Below, in pieces: positions 45,130 through 52,533 of a stretch of 64,000 nt of DNA; positions within the stretch are counted from its first letter, which is position 1; every line of letters starts with the position of its first letter. Both the position numbers and the translations under genes were made by a program. Source of the stretch: an uncultured beta proteobacterium (GTDB lineage: Bacteria > Pseudomonadota > Gammaproteobacteria > Burkholderiales > Burkholderiaceae_B); the NCBI GenBank assembly GCA_903932425.1, contig CAIZGG010000374.1:1-64000 (forward strand), in the 5' to 3' direction. Under the pieces are notes generated by a model, which was given only the letters and a program-made list of their open reading frames with translations, was not told the DNA's origin and did no database searches.

Positions 45130-46541
45130 GGTTTAGCTTGTTTCTTAATCAACTCATATAAACGCGCACTAATTAAACGTAAACCGGCTTGAGTGAAGTG
45201 AATGCCGTCATCTGCGCGAGTCATGACTTGCCCTTTGCCAGGTTCTTCGACAAATTTTTTAAAGGGCTCATCAAGTCCCCCTAAAAAATCTTCTGTTGAG
45301 AGGTAATCAAAATTGAATTGACCGGCCTGCTCTTTAAATATTTTATTTTGCACAATGGCGCCACGCTTAACGCGCTCTTCTTTCATGTTTGGCAGGCCGA
45401 TCCAAATGACATGTACTTGTTGTTCTTTTGCAAATTGCATGACTTCGATGACGCGGTCGCGGTATTTTTCTTCCCATTCGGGTGTGCCAAAGGCATATCG
45501 CTTTGCGCCATCATAAATATCCCAAGGGTCGTTCGGCCCTAAAAATACCGCAACTAATTCGAATCCACGGGCGAGTGTCTCGTCTTTGATTTTTGTGGGC
45601 CAGTCAAAATACCGGCGCACTGTGAGCCCTGTGCTCTGTGCGCTGAGGTCTACGAAGACCCCCTTGGGATTTTCTTTACGTAGCTGATTGATGACTAAGG
45701 GTGCGACGCCTTGCATCATCGAATCGCCGGCAAACAGCACCTTCGGAAAAGTAACGGCTGCCGTCGCGACGTCGGCGCCAGCCCCAGCTACCTTGCCGGG
45801 GGTTGTAGGAGTGTTTGGTGTCGCAGTTAATGGCGCAGAAGAGGTCGTTGCGGTTACAGCAGCAGGAGCTGGAACAGCCGTAGGGGCGGGGGCAACAACC
45901 GTAGGAGTAGCCGAGGCGGGCGCTGCAGTAGCAGTCGAAGGCTTCATCGTAACAACAGCGGGCGCATCAGGAACGGGAGCAAGAACAGAAGCAGGAGCAG
46001 GAACAGGAACGGAAGCAGGAACGGAAACAGGAACAGGAACAGGGATAGCATCAGAAATAGGAACTGGAACAGAAGCAGGAACAGAAGCAGGAACAGAAGC
46101 AGGAACAGAAGCAGGAACAGAAGCAGGAACAGAAGCAGGAACAGAAGCAGGAACAGAAGCAGGTGCTGGAGCGACAACAGCTGTTGCGGTAACGATCGGA
46201 GCGGCGAGCGCCAGGCTCGCTGGGGCGGTTGTGCCTTTGTTTGTTTGCGTTGCAGCTGGCGTGGGGTTCAACTTTGCGGTTAATTTCGGTGCTGCAGGCT
46301 CGGCGTCACGGTGGGGGGGCGCTAAAAGCTGCGCTAGCTTGGCTGCGCCGAATTGTTGAGTGTGAGTGATGAGCGCATGCACCTGTCGCGATAAGGCGAA
46401 AGCTCGCTCTGGCAGGGCAGCGCTGAGCGCAATGTGATAGCGCGAGCTTAAGTAGCGATCAAACGAATCAAGCCACACTAGGGTGTTAAGAAGCACCGCG
46501 GCGACTAAAAGAAGGTAGAACGGGCGTTGGATTTTGCTCAT
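45126..46541 (-). CDS. DUF459-type SGNH protein, PatB-like, with low-complexity linker
   Basis: A 471-residue protein with an N-terminal membrane anchor (about 8-25), a long Ala/Pro/Val linker (about 80-250) and a C-terminal SGNH domain: LFAGDSMMQG with the Ser, FLGPNDPWD and DDGIHF with Asp445 and His448. In Neisseria, PatB-type proteins of this group transfer acetyl to peptidoglycan after PatA. The linker holds eight ASVP repeats from 12-base DNA repeats. The frame extends to 46607, but the ATG at 46541, one base after the MBOAT stop, is the sensible start. Confidence 0.8.
   Translation of the reverse strand: MSKIQRPFYLLLVAAVLLNTLVWLDSFDRYLSSRYHIALSAALPERAFALSRQVHALITHTQQFGAAKLAQLLAPPHRDAEPAAPKLTAKLNPTPAATQTNKGTTAPASLALAAPIVTATAVVAPAPASVPASVPASVPASVPASVPASVPASVPASVPVPISDAIPVPVPVSVPASVPVPAPASVLAPVPDAPAVVTMKPSTATAAPASATPTVVAPAPTAVPAPAAVTATTSSAPLTATPNTPTTPGKVAGAGADVATAAVTFPKVLFAGDSMMQGVAPLVINQLRKENPKGVFVDLSAQSTGLTVRRYFDWPTKIKDETLARGFELVAVFLGPNDPWDIYDGAKRYAFGTPEWEEKYRDRVIEVMQFAKEQQVHVIWIGLPNMKEERVKRGAIVQNKIFKEQAGQFNFDYLSTEDFLGGLDEPFKKFVEEPGKGQVMTRADDGIHFTQAGLRLISARLYELIKKQAKP
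46069..46164. repeat. 12-bp tandem repeat, eight copies, inside the PatB-like gene
   Basis: The unit ACAGAAGCAGGA is repeated eight times in a row, the last copy ending in T. On the minus strand it encodes Ala-Ser-Val-Pro each time. Being a multiple of three, changes in copy number would only change linker length. Degenerate copies continue to about 45960. Confidence 0.9.
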
Positions 46542-46542
46542 T

Positions 46543-47946
46543 TCAAAATCGATAGTAAATAAAGCCTGGTACACCGCTTGGGCCCAGCACGATCGCAACA
46601 AAGGCAAGGGCGCTCACTAAAAGAGTGAGTGCAACCCACCTGAGCTCAGTGAGCCGCTGCACACAGGCTTGCTCGATACGTTGAGCCTGTGCACTTAATA
46701 AAAAGAAAATAATGATAAAGGCCGCAAGCAGGCCATGTTGAAATTCAGTTTTGCCTAAACCGTTGGCTAGTCCAGCGAGCAACTGCAAAGCAGCTTCATT
46801 ATTGTCAGCTCTAAAAAATACCCAGGCCAACGCAACGTAAGACAGGGTGAAAATCCGCGCCATGATGACTGGCATCGCTTGATCTTTACCAAGTGCTTTG
46901 TCGTAGAGATTGATGAACACCACTCCGAGCCCGTGTAGAGTGCCCCAAACAATAAAAGTAGAATTTGCCCCGTGCCAGAGCCCGCTGATCACCATCGCCA
47001 GCAGAATATTGAACTGCGTGTGTACAAAACCCTTTCGGTTGCCACCCAACGGGATGTAGATGTAATCGCGAATAAAGCTTGAGAGCGAAATATGCCAATG
47101 CCGCCAAAACTCTTGCAGGTTGATTGCTAAATATGGTTGCTTGAAATTGATCGGAAGGCTGAACCCTAACATCAATGCAAGACCGGTGACAATCAAGGTA
47201 TAGCCGGCAAAGTCTAAAAAAATCTGTAACGAATAGCCCGCGATGGCTGCAAGTGAGGTCACAAAAGTTTGTGCGTCTGGATACTTGAAGGCCTCATCGA
47301 CAAACGTACCTGCGAGCCACGAGGCAAAGACCATTTTTTGAAAAAGGCCCAACAAAATGTAGTAAATCGCCTTGTGCGTTTGGCGCGGCAGTCCAACCTC
47401 TGTGCCGCCAAGTTGTGCAAAAAAATCACCAGCACGCATGATTGGCCCTGCAAATAAGGTGGGCCAAAAAGATAAAAATAAAAGTAGATGAACAAAAGAA
47501 GTGCGTGGTGGCTTAGTTTCGTACTGCCAGACCAAATAGGTAACCGCCTGGAAGGTAAAAAACGAAATACCTGCTGGAGCAACGATATCAATGATGGGTA
47601 GAAGCGCCTGCAGTCCTAAGTTGGGCATGAGCGCGGCGAGCGTCTGGCGCACAAACTCGTAATACTTGCTGGTCAGTAGCAACGTCAGGCTGACGAGCAC
47701 GCTGATTGAAAACCAGAGTTTGCGACCAGGAGTGGTTTTACAGGATTGCACCCAATGGCCGGCTAGCCAGATATATGTGCTGAAGACCAGCAAGATACAG
47801 GCGAACTGCACCGACCAGGTCGCGTAGAGTGCATACCCCGAGATCGTTAAAAACCCGAGTTGAATTGAGCGGTGACGGCTCAGTGACCAGTATATGGGGA
47901 AGAAAATTAGGGCAATGAGTGCAAACTCGGGAGAGACAAAGCTCAT
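46543..47946 (-). CDS. MBOAT O-acyltransferase, PatA/AlgI-like
   Basis: A 467-residue inner membrane protein with about ten to twelve helices of the MBOAT family. The conserved RHWHISLSSFIRDYIYIPLGG is near 275-296 and the essential His is in SGLWHGANSTFIVWG near 325-339. MBOAT proteins of this type export acetyl groups for acetylation of alginate, teichoic acid or peptidoglycan. The two SGNH genes downstream favour peptidoglycan (PatA-like), as no alginate gene is present. It is the first gene of the three-gene operon. Confidence 0.88.
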   Translation of the reverse strand: MSFVSPEFALIALIFFPIYWSLSRHRSIQLGFLTISGYALYATWSVQFACILLVFSTYIWLAGHWVQSCKTTPGRKLWFSISVLVSLTLLLTSKYYEFVRQTLAALMPNLGLQALLPIIDIVAPAGISFFTFQAVTYLVWQYETKPPRTSFVHLLLFLSFWPTLFAGPIMRAGDFFAQLGGTEVGLPRQTHKAIYYILLGLFQKMVFASWLAGTFVDEAFKYPDAQTFVTSLAAIAGYSLQIFLDFAGYTLIVTGLALMLGFSLPINFKQPYLAINLQEFWRHWHISLSSFIRDYIYIPLGGNRKGFVHTQFNILLAMVISGLWHGANSTFIVWGTLHGLGVVFINLYDKALGKDQAMPVIMARIFTLSYVALAWVFFRADNNEAALQLLAGLANGLGKTEFQHGLLAAFIIIFFLLSAQAQRIEQACVQRLTELRWVALTLLVSALAFVAIVLGPSGVPGFIYYRF

Positions 47947-48025
47947 GACAACCGAGCGGTATCGGGCTTAAAACAAAGGTAGGCACTCATGCTGGCGGAA
48001 GGGCTCATTGCAGAAAAATAGAAGA

Positions 48026-48042
48026 GCCTTGACGTTCAAGGC
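48026..48042. repeat. 17-bp inverted repeat in divergent gap
   Basis: GCCTTGA (48026-48032) and TCAAGGC (48036-48042) flank CGT between the MBOAT gene and the divergent hydrolase. On the minus strand it is followed by a T-rich run, but no gene upstream needs a terminator there, so an operator or a spurious hairpin are both possible. Confidence 0.3.
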
Positions 48043-48084
48043 CTGTTGGCTAAATTTTAACTTACTATAAGGCCATACAATTTC

Positions 48085-49191
48085 ATGACCCAGCCAGAGA
48101 GCATGACAGATTCCATTAGCAGGCCTTTTAACGCCATCCGTCGAAGACTGATCGTTGCCTGTGCGGCTTCAGGGGTCACCCTTCAGGCGTGCGCCCAGGC
48201 CACCAGCCCTACAAATTTGCCCTTGACGGATCCGGCCGGAGCGCGCCCGGCTGATGTAGAGGCGACGGTCGTCGATCCAAAAACAAAAAGGAAAATCAAG
48301 CTTAAGATTCGCTTGCCCCCCTTAGAAAAGCAGACGGCCCTGATTTTGTATTCTCCGGGACTGGGTAGCGGGGTCTCCAACGGGGCTGACTGGTGTGAGG
48401 CGTGGCGCAAAGCGGGCTACGTCGTTGTGACCCTGGCGCACCCCGTAACCGATGACAGTATCTGGAATACCACCAAGACCAGATCCTTAAAAATGACGAT
48501 TGCCGAGGCCATTGCTTCGCCACAATATGCCTTGCGGGTGAACGACTGTAGTTTTGTATTGGATCACTTGCTGGGCTTGGCCTCGCTAAAGCCTTATTTT
48601 GCTAAGCCAGGTGAGGGCAAGACTGGCGCGAGTCGCCCCCGTATTGGCATTGCCGGACACTCTTATGGCGCGCTGACAGTGCAGTCAATCGCGGGTCAAG
48701 GCCAAGGAGGCAAGGGCTTGCTCGATCGTCGAATCGATGCTGCGATCGCCTTCTCGCCAAGTGCCATGTCGCAAGAGCGTGCCGCTGCGATGAGTCAGGT
48801 CAAAATCCCATTTTTTTGTGTCACCGGTGATCTTGACGCTTATGTCACGTTTAAAGATGGGCAAGACTCGATACGTTTAGGGGTGCCCTTAAGTCAGCGT
48901 CAATGGGTCTATGGGCATTTGCCGAAAGGTAAGCGCCAAGAGCTCTTAGTCGCGCAGGCCGATCATATGACCTTCGCTGGCGAACCGATTGACGCTGAGC
49001 GCTTCAGTCGAGATGTTTCAGTATCTGAACAAAACAATCCAAAAACATGGGCCCGTATCAGTGACATGACGCTAGAGTTTTGGGAGTTTTATCTGACGGC
49101 CGAACTCAACGGATCACCTGAGAAGCGCAAGGCTTACATCGCTCGTATGCAGGCTTTGGCAGATCCGAAAGATCAGTTAAATTTCGATTAA
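48085..49191 (+). CDS. Exported alpha/beta hydrolase (dienelactone/PAF-acetylhydrolase-like)
   Basis: A 368-residue hydrolase with an export signal ending in LQACAQA; the Cys in LQAC could be a lipobox. The nucleophile is in IAGHSYGALT (Ser about 194), with Asp in CVTGDLDAYV and His in VAQADHMTF. Loops near PGLGSGVSNGADW match dienelactone hydrolase or PAF-acetylhydrolase relatives. An ATG at 48103 preceded by GAGAG is a second possible start. Standing alone; role unknown. Confidence 0.83.
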   Translation: MTQPESMTDSISRPFNAIRRRLIVACAASGVTLQACAQATSPTNLPLTDPAGARPADVEATVVDPKTKRKIKLKIRLPPLEKQTALILYSPGLGSGVSNGADWCEAWRKAGYVVVTLAHPVTDDSIWNTTKTRSLKMTIAEAIASPQYALRVNDCSFVLDHLLGLASLKPYFAKPGEGKTGASRPRIGIAGHSYGALTVQSIAGQGQGGKGLLDRRIDAAIAFSPSAMSQERAAAMSQVKIPFFCVTGDLDAYVTFKDGQDSIRLGVPLSQRQWVYGHLPKGKRQELLVAQADHMTFAGEPIDAERFSRDVSVSEQNNPKTWARISDMTLEFWEFYLTAELNGSPEKRKAYIARMQALADPKDQLNFD

Positions 49192-49253
49192 GCTTAGGAC
49201 ATTAGCGTCGGCCTGCTGTGTGCGCTGACGAGTGAAAGTTCCCCCATACATTG

Positions 49254-49294
49254 AACAGTTCAATATTTAACAGTTCAATATTTAATAATTCAAC
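49254..49294. repeat. 15-bp tandem repeat in promoter of dehydrogenase gene
   Basis: AACAGTTCAATATTT occurs at 49254-49268 and again at 49269-49283, followed by a partial third copy (AATAATTCAAC). The first copy also forms TTGAACAGTTCAA, a 13-base palindrome, with the bases before it. It ends just before the ribosome site AGAGA (49296-49300) of the gene at 49307. Confidence 0.85.
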
Positions 49295-49306
49295 AAGAGA
49301 CGACAA

Positions 49307-50365
49307 ATGAAAATTATTGTGCTTCCAGGAGACGGAATTGGTGCTGAAACTGTAGCGGTTGCAGTTGATGCGTTAGAGCATGTGTCTAAGCAGTTCAACT
49401 TGGGCTTAAAGTTAGAGCACGATATTGCTGGGCATGACAGTCTCAAGAAATATGGCACGACCATCCACGACGGTTTGATGGAATCGGTAAAAAATGCTGA
49501 CGGCTTAATCTTGGGCCCAATGGCGACCTACGACTTCAAAGACGAATCAAAAGGCGAAATCAATCCATCCAAGTTCTTCAGAAAAGGGCTTGATCTGTTT
49601 GCAAATATTCGACCTGCAAAAACGTATCCTGGCAGTGGCACCACGTACAAGCCGCTTGACTTGGTCGTGGTGCGCGAAAACACTGAAGGTTTTTATGCCG
49701 ATCGAAATATCGAATCGGGCGGTAGCGAAATGTTGATTACACCAGACGTTGTTGTATCGCTGCGCCGTATTACACGTCAGTGCTGTGAGCGTATTGCTCG
49801 TTCTGCCTTTGAGTTGGCCATGACACGCAAAAAACATGTGACCATCGTACACAAGGCAAATGTATTGCGCATTGGCGATGGGATGTTTATTGATGCCTGC
49901 CACGCAGTGGCTAAAGAGTTTCCTGCTGTACAGGTCGACGATGTGATTGTTGACGCCATGATGGCTCATGTGGTGCGCGCCCCCGAGCGCTACGATGTGA
50001 TTGTCACGACTAATATGTTTGGCGACATTCTGTCTGACCTCACAGCTGAGTTGGCTGGCAGTTTAGGCATGGCGGCCTCGATTAATGCAGGAACCCATTA
50101 CGCCATGGCCCAAGCTGCACACGGCTCGGCGCCAGATATCGCCGGACAAAATATTGCCAATCCGTTTTCGCAAGTGTGTTCAGCTGCTATGTTGTTGACG
50201 TGGTACGGTCAGCGCGAGGGACGCCCAGAGTTTATTCAGGCTAGTCATGCCCTAGAGCAAGCGGTGACGCAAGCGATTGCTGCCAAAGAATCAACCCGTG
50301 ATATGGGCGGCAAACTTGGCACAAAAGAAACTGGGCAGGCGTTGCTTAAACGACTCGCCGCCTGA
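49307..50365 (+). CDS. Isocitrate/isopropylmalate dehydrogenase family protein (tartrate dehydrogenase-like)
   Basis: A 352-residue decarboxylating dehydrogenase. GDGIGAE is at 8-14, NIRP at 100-103, RENTEG at 123-128, the catalytic Lys173 in HKAN and the metal site in NMFGDILSDL at 236-245; AAHGSAPDIAG lies near 280-290. It differs clearly from the copy at 297 and lacks isocitrate-type markers. Tartrate or similar 2-hydroxyacid oxidation is likely. Its promoter region holds a 15-bp tandem repeat. Confidence 0.88.
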   Translation: MKIIVLPGDGIGAETVAVAVDALEHVSKQFNLGLKLEHDIAGHDSLKKYGTTIHDGLMESVKNADGLILGPMATYDFKDESKGEINPSKFFRKGLDLFANIRPAKTYPGSGTTYKPLDLVVVRENTEGFYADRNIESGGSEMLITPDVVVSLRRITRQCCERIARSAFELAMTRKKHVTIVHKANVLRIGDGMFIDACHAVAKEFPAVQVDDVIVDAMMAHVVRAPERYDVIVTTNMFGDILSDLTAELAGSLGMAASINAGTHYAMAQAAHGSAPDIAGQNIANPFSQVCSAAMLLTWYGQREGRPEFIQASHALEQAVTQAIAAKESTRDMGGKLGTKETGQALLKRLAA

Positions 50366-50375
50366 CGGGCGAAAC

Positions 50376-50411
50376 AGCACGCGAGCTGAAATCAATAAAC
50401 GGCTCGCTGCT
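50376..50411. terminator. Imperfect inverted repeat between convergent genes
   Basis: AGCACGCGAGC (50376-50386) pairs with GCTCGCTGCT (50402-50411) with one bulged base. It lies between the dehydrogenase gene and the end of the nitrate operon and could end both transcripts; a T-run is missing. Confidence 0.35.
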
Positions 50412-50428
50412 AAAGCAGACACCCTGGC

Positions 50429-50803
50429 TTAGTATGCGGTCAACGCAAAGGCTGCGATCGCGTCTTGGATCGCCTCTTGTTCGCCAATCGCCGCGCTGGC
50501 TCGCAGTACGAGGTTGGGATGTTTAAGACGTGCTGTTTCAAGCAACGTAGGTAAGTCTTTACGTACGTGACTGCCTACGGCTAAAAATACCGGTATCACG
50601 GTAATCTGCTCAATCCCCGCGCTCACCATGTCATCAATCGCTTGGTCAAGTGTTGGTGTCATGCACTCAAGAAATGCCAGGCTTGCTGGCGAGTCGCTGA
50701 GAGTTTGCATTTTTTTTAGAATGCCTTCGAACGGCACGCGCCATTGTGGGTCTCGTGACCCATGGGCAAAAAGAATCGTACCGGTCGTTGCAGTGAGGGG
50801 CAT
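50429..50803 (-). CDS. Short sirohydrochlorin chelatase-like protein (CbiX/SirB-like)
   Basis: A 124-residue single-domain chelatase of the CbiX short group. The metal-binding His is in FAHGSRDP near residue 14, and the second in FLAVGSHVRKDLP near 77. It would insert iron or cobalt into sirohydrochlorin. As the last gene of the nitrate operon it would help make siroheme for NirB. It is less than half the size of CbiX from cobalamin operons and would work as a dimer. Confidence 0.85.
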   Translation of the reverse strand: MPLTATTGTILFAHGSRDPQWRVPFEGILKKMQTLSDSPASLAFLECMTPTLDQAIDDMVSAGIEQITVIPVFLAVGSHVRKDLPTLLETARLKHPNLVLRASAAIGEQEAIQDAIAAFALTAY

Positions 50804-50821
50804 GAGAAGAACTATAAAAAG

Positions 50822-51598
50822 TTAAGCAGCAGCGCTGAAGTGATGTAACTGCCCAGCCGCCTGAAGAATATCGCCAATTAAAATGATCGCAGGGCTTGTC
50901 AGTTGCTCGGTCTCGATGGTTTCGCACATCGCTGAAAGATGCGTGCGCACCAACTTTTCATCAGAATATGTGGCAGATTTTATCAGGCCAACCGCCGTGT
51001 TTCCCGACATCCCAGAATTTAAAAGATTCTGCTGTATGACTGCGGCCCGTGTGAGTCCCATATAGATCACTAACGTCATCCCGCTTTCGGCCAAGGCGCG
51101 CCAGTTAGGCTGAGCCCCTTCGTCCTTAAGGTGACCTGTGACGAAGATCACGCCAGGTGAATGATGGCGGTGTGTGAGAGACACCCCAAAGGCAGAGGCG
51201 CCCGCGAGGCCTGCCGAAATCCCGTTGACGACAGTCACTTTGATCCTTTGGGCGTGCAAGGCCTCCATCTCTTCTCCCGCACGTCCAAAGATCAGGGGAT
51301 CGCCGCCCTTCAAGCGCGCAACCTTTAAGCCTGAGAGCGCGGCGCGCATCATAATTTTTTCAATAAATGATTGTGGCGTTGAGTGACACCCCCCACGCTT
51401 ACCCACATGAATAATGCGCGCCTGCGGATGGCAGTGGTCGAGAATGAGCGGGTTGACCAAGTCATCCACAAGAACGACATCAGCATGCCTTAAATACTTG
51501 ACTGCCTTCAGCGTCAGCAGCTCGGGGTCACCCGGACCCGCACCTATCAGTGCGACTTCTCCAGGTGAAAAAAACAGAGAATCAATGGAAGTATTCAT
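50822..51598 (-). CDS. cobA: Uroporphyrinogen-III C-methyltransferase (SUMT)
   Basis: A 258-residue SUMT that methylates uroporphyrinogen III twice to precorrin-2. GAGPGDPELLTLKA at 18-31 is the SAM-binding start, RLKGGDPLIFGRAGEE at about 97-112 the characteristic central motif, and GISAGLAGASAFGVSLTH the later one. CysG C-terminal domain homologues look alike, but no N-terminal dehydrogenase domain is present. It supplies siroheme for nitrite reduction. The start overlaps the stop of the gene upstream by four bases. Confidence 0.93.
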   Translation of the reverse strand: MNTSIDSLFFSPGEVALIGAGPGDPELLTLKAVKYLRHADVVLVDDLVNPLILDHCHPQARIIHVGKRGGCHSTPQSFIEKIMMRAALSGLKVARLKGGDPLIFGRAGEEMEALHAQRIKVTVVNGISAGLAGASAFGVSLTHRHHSPGVIFVTGHLKDEGAQPNWRALAESGMTLVIYMGLTRAAVIQQNLLNSGMSGNTAVGLIKSATYSDEKLVRTHLSAMCETIETEQLTSPAIILIGDILQAAGQLHHFSAAA

Positions 51599-52533
51599 GG
51601 CAGTGGATCGACGAGAGCGTTAGGTACGATTCCGTAGGCGCGGTGTAAGACATTGACTTGGGCAACAAGGCTCAGTGGCAGGGTGCTAGGATCGAGCAGC
51701 ATCTTGTGATAAAGAGCGGCGGTCGCGCCAGGCAGAATACTTTCGGACGATTCGCATGCCTCAGAAAAGTACTGTGCTTCGAGTACTTGCGTACGCTCGA
51801 GTCCTTTGAACCGCAAGTGCAACTCTGGTAAGCGTCGTGGACTGGCCACCGGCTCACCCTCATGGCCGCGCATGGTCGCTACGTTCTCTGAAAAATTCTT
51901 GTAAAAGCCTTCAAGTACGGCGGGATAAGCAGGATGAGTGTAGTTATTCAGTTGAAACGATTGGCTTTGAATCGGATTGATGACCTTCGCTAAGACATGT
52001 CCTGTGTTACGAACTCCTATGACTTGTCGTACTAAAAGAAGTCTGTGCAGGGCTGGGCAGAGCACACTCAGCGGACAGTAGACAAAAGATTGATGCTCAA
52101 GCAGCAGGGGCAATTCGTTTAAGGTCTTGGCAATGGGCCAACCCATTTCGATAAAGAGTTGCTCAGAACTGGTGCGTTGTAGTTCCTCGTGAGCACCATG
52201 AACCAATACAAAATATCCCCTATCGGCTAAAAGTTTTGCAAGCAAGGGGGTCAGCAGGCTGGTCTTACGTGCACCGTTGTAAGACGGCAAGAGCCACACC
52301 GGTTTGCTAAGAGTTAAGCTTGGTAAAAACGGACGTAAAGCCTCATAAAAACCAGAGAGCTCTTCTGCAGTTTCACCTTTGATACGCATTGCCATGCAGA
52401 ACGCACCGAGTTCAAGCGATGAGGTCGCACTTGAAAGTATTAAGGTAAATAAATCTTTTGCCTCGGCGCGCGACAAATCACTCGCCCCTTTGCTGCCCCG
52501 TCCAATTTGCTTGAGATAGGCCTTAATCGACAT
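51595..52533 (-). CDS. ybiB: YbiB-like protein (TrpD2, anthranilate phosphoribosyltransferase fold)
   Basis: A 312-residue protein with the fold of anthranilate phosphoribosyltransferase. The N-terminal helical domain (AEAKDLFTLILSSATSSLELGAFCMAMRIKGETAEELSG) is clear, but the PRPP-binding GTGGD motif is replaced by PSYNGARK, so enzyme activity is doubtful. YbiB proteins bind DNA or nucleic acid. In Burkholderiales this gene often lies in nitrate operons. It overlaps nasA by 11 bases. Confidence 0.88.
   Translation of the reverse strand: MSIKAYLKQIGRGSKGASDLSRAEAKDLFTLILSSATSSLELGAFCMAMRIKGETAEELSGFYEALRPFLPSLTLSKPVWLLPSYNGARKTSLLTPLLAKLLADRGYFVLVHGAHEELQRTSSEQLFIEMGWPIAKTLNELPLLLEHQSFVYCPLSVLCPALHRLLLVRQVIGVRNTGHVLAKVINPIQSQSFQLNNYTHPAYPAVLEGFYKNFSENVATMRGHEGEPVASPRRLPELHLRFKGLERTQVLEAQYFSEACESSESILPGATAALYHKMLLDPSTLPLSLVAQVNVLHRAYGIVPNALVDPLP

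Noticed and set aside
46069-46164. Regular repeats as a CRISPR array
   Set aside because: Units are 12 bases and directly adjacent, with no spacers, and lie in frame in a coding region.
45944-46177. A 77-residue minus-strand frame of almost pure Leu and Phe
   Set aside because: Another frame of the same 12-bp repeat; hydrophobicity comes from the repeat and not from a membrane protein.
45688-46359. A 223-residue plus-strand open frame rich in Gly-Thr-Glu-Ala
   Set aside because: It is the antisense reading of the 12-bp repeat and linker of the PatB-like gene; it has no start signal and an artificial repeat composition.
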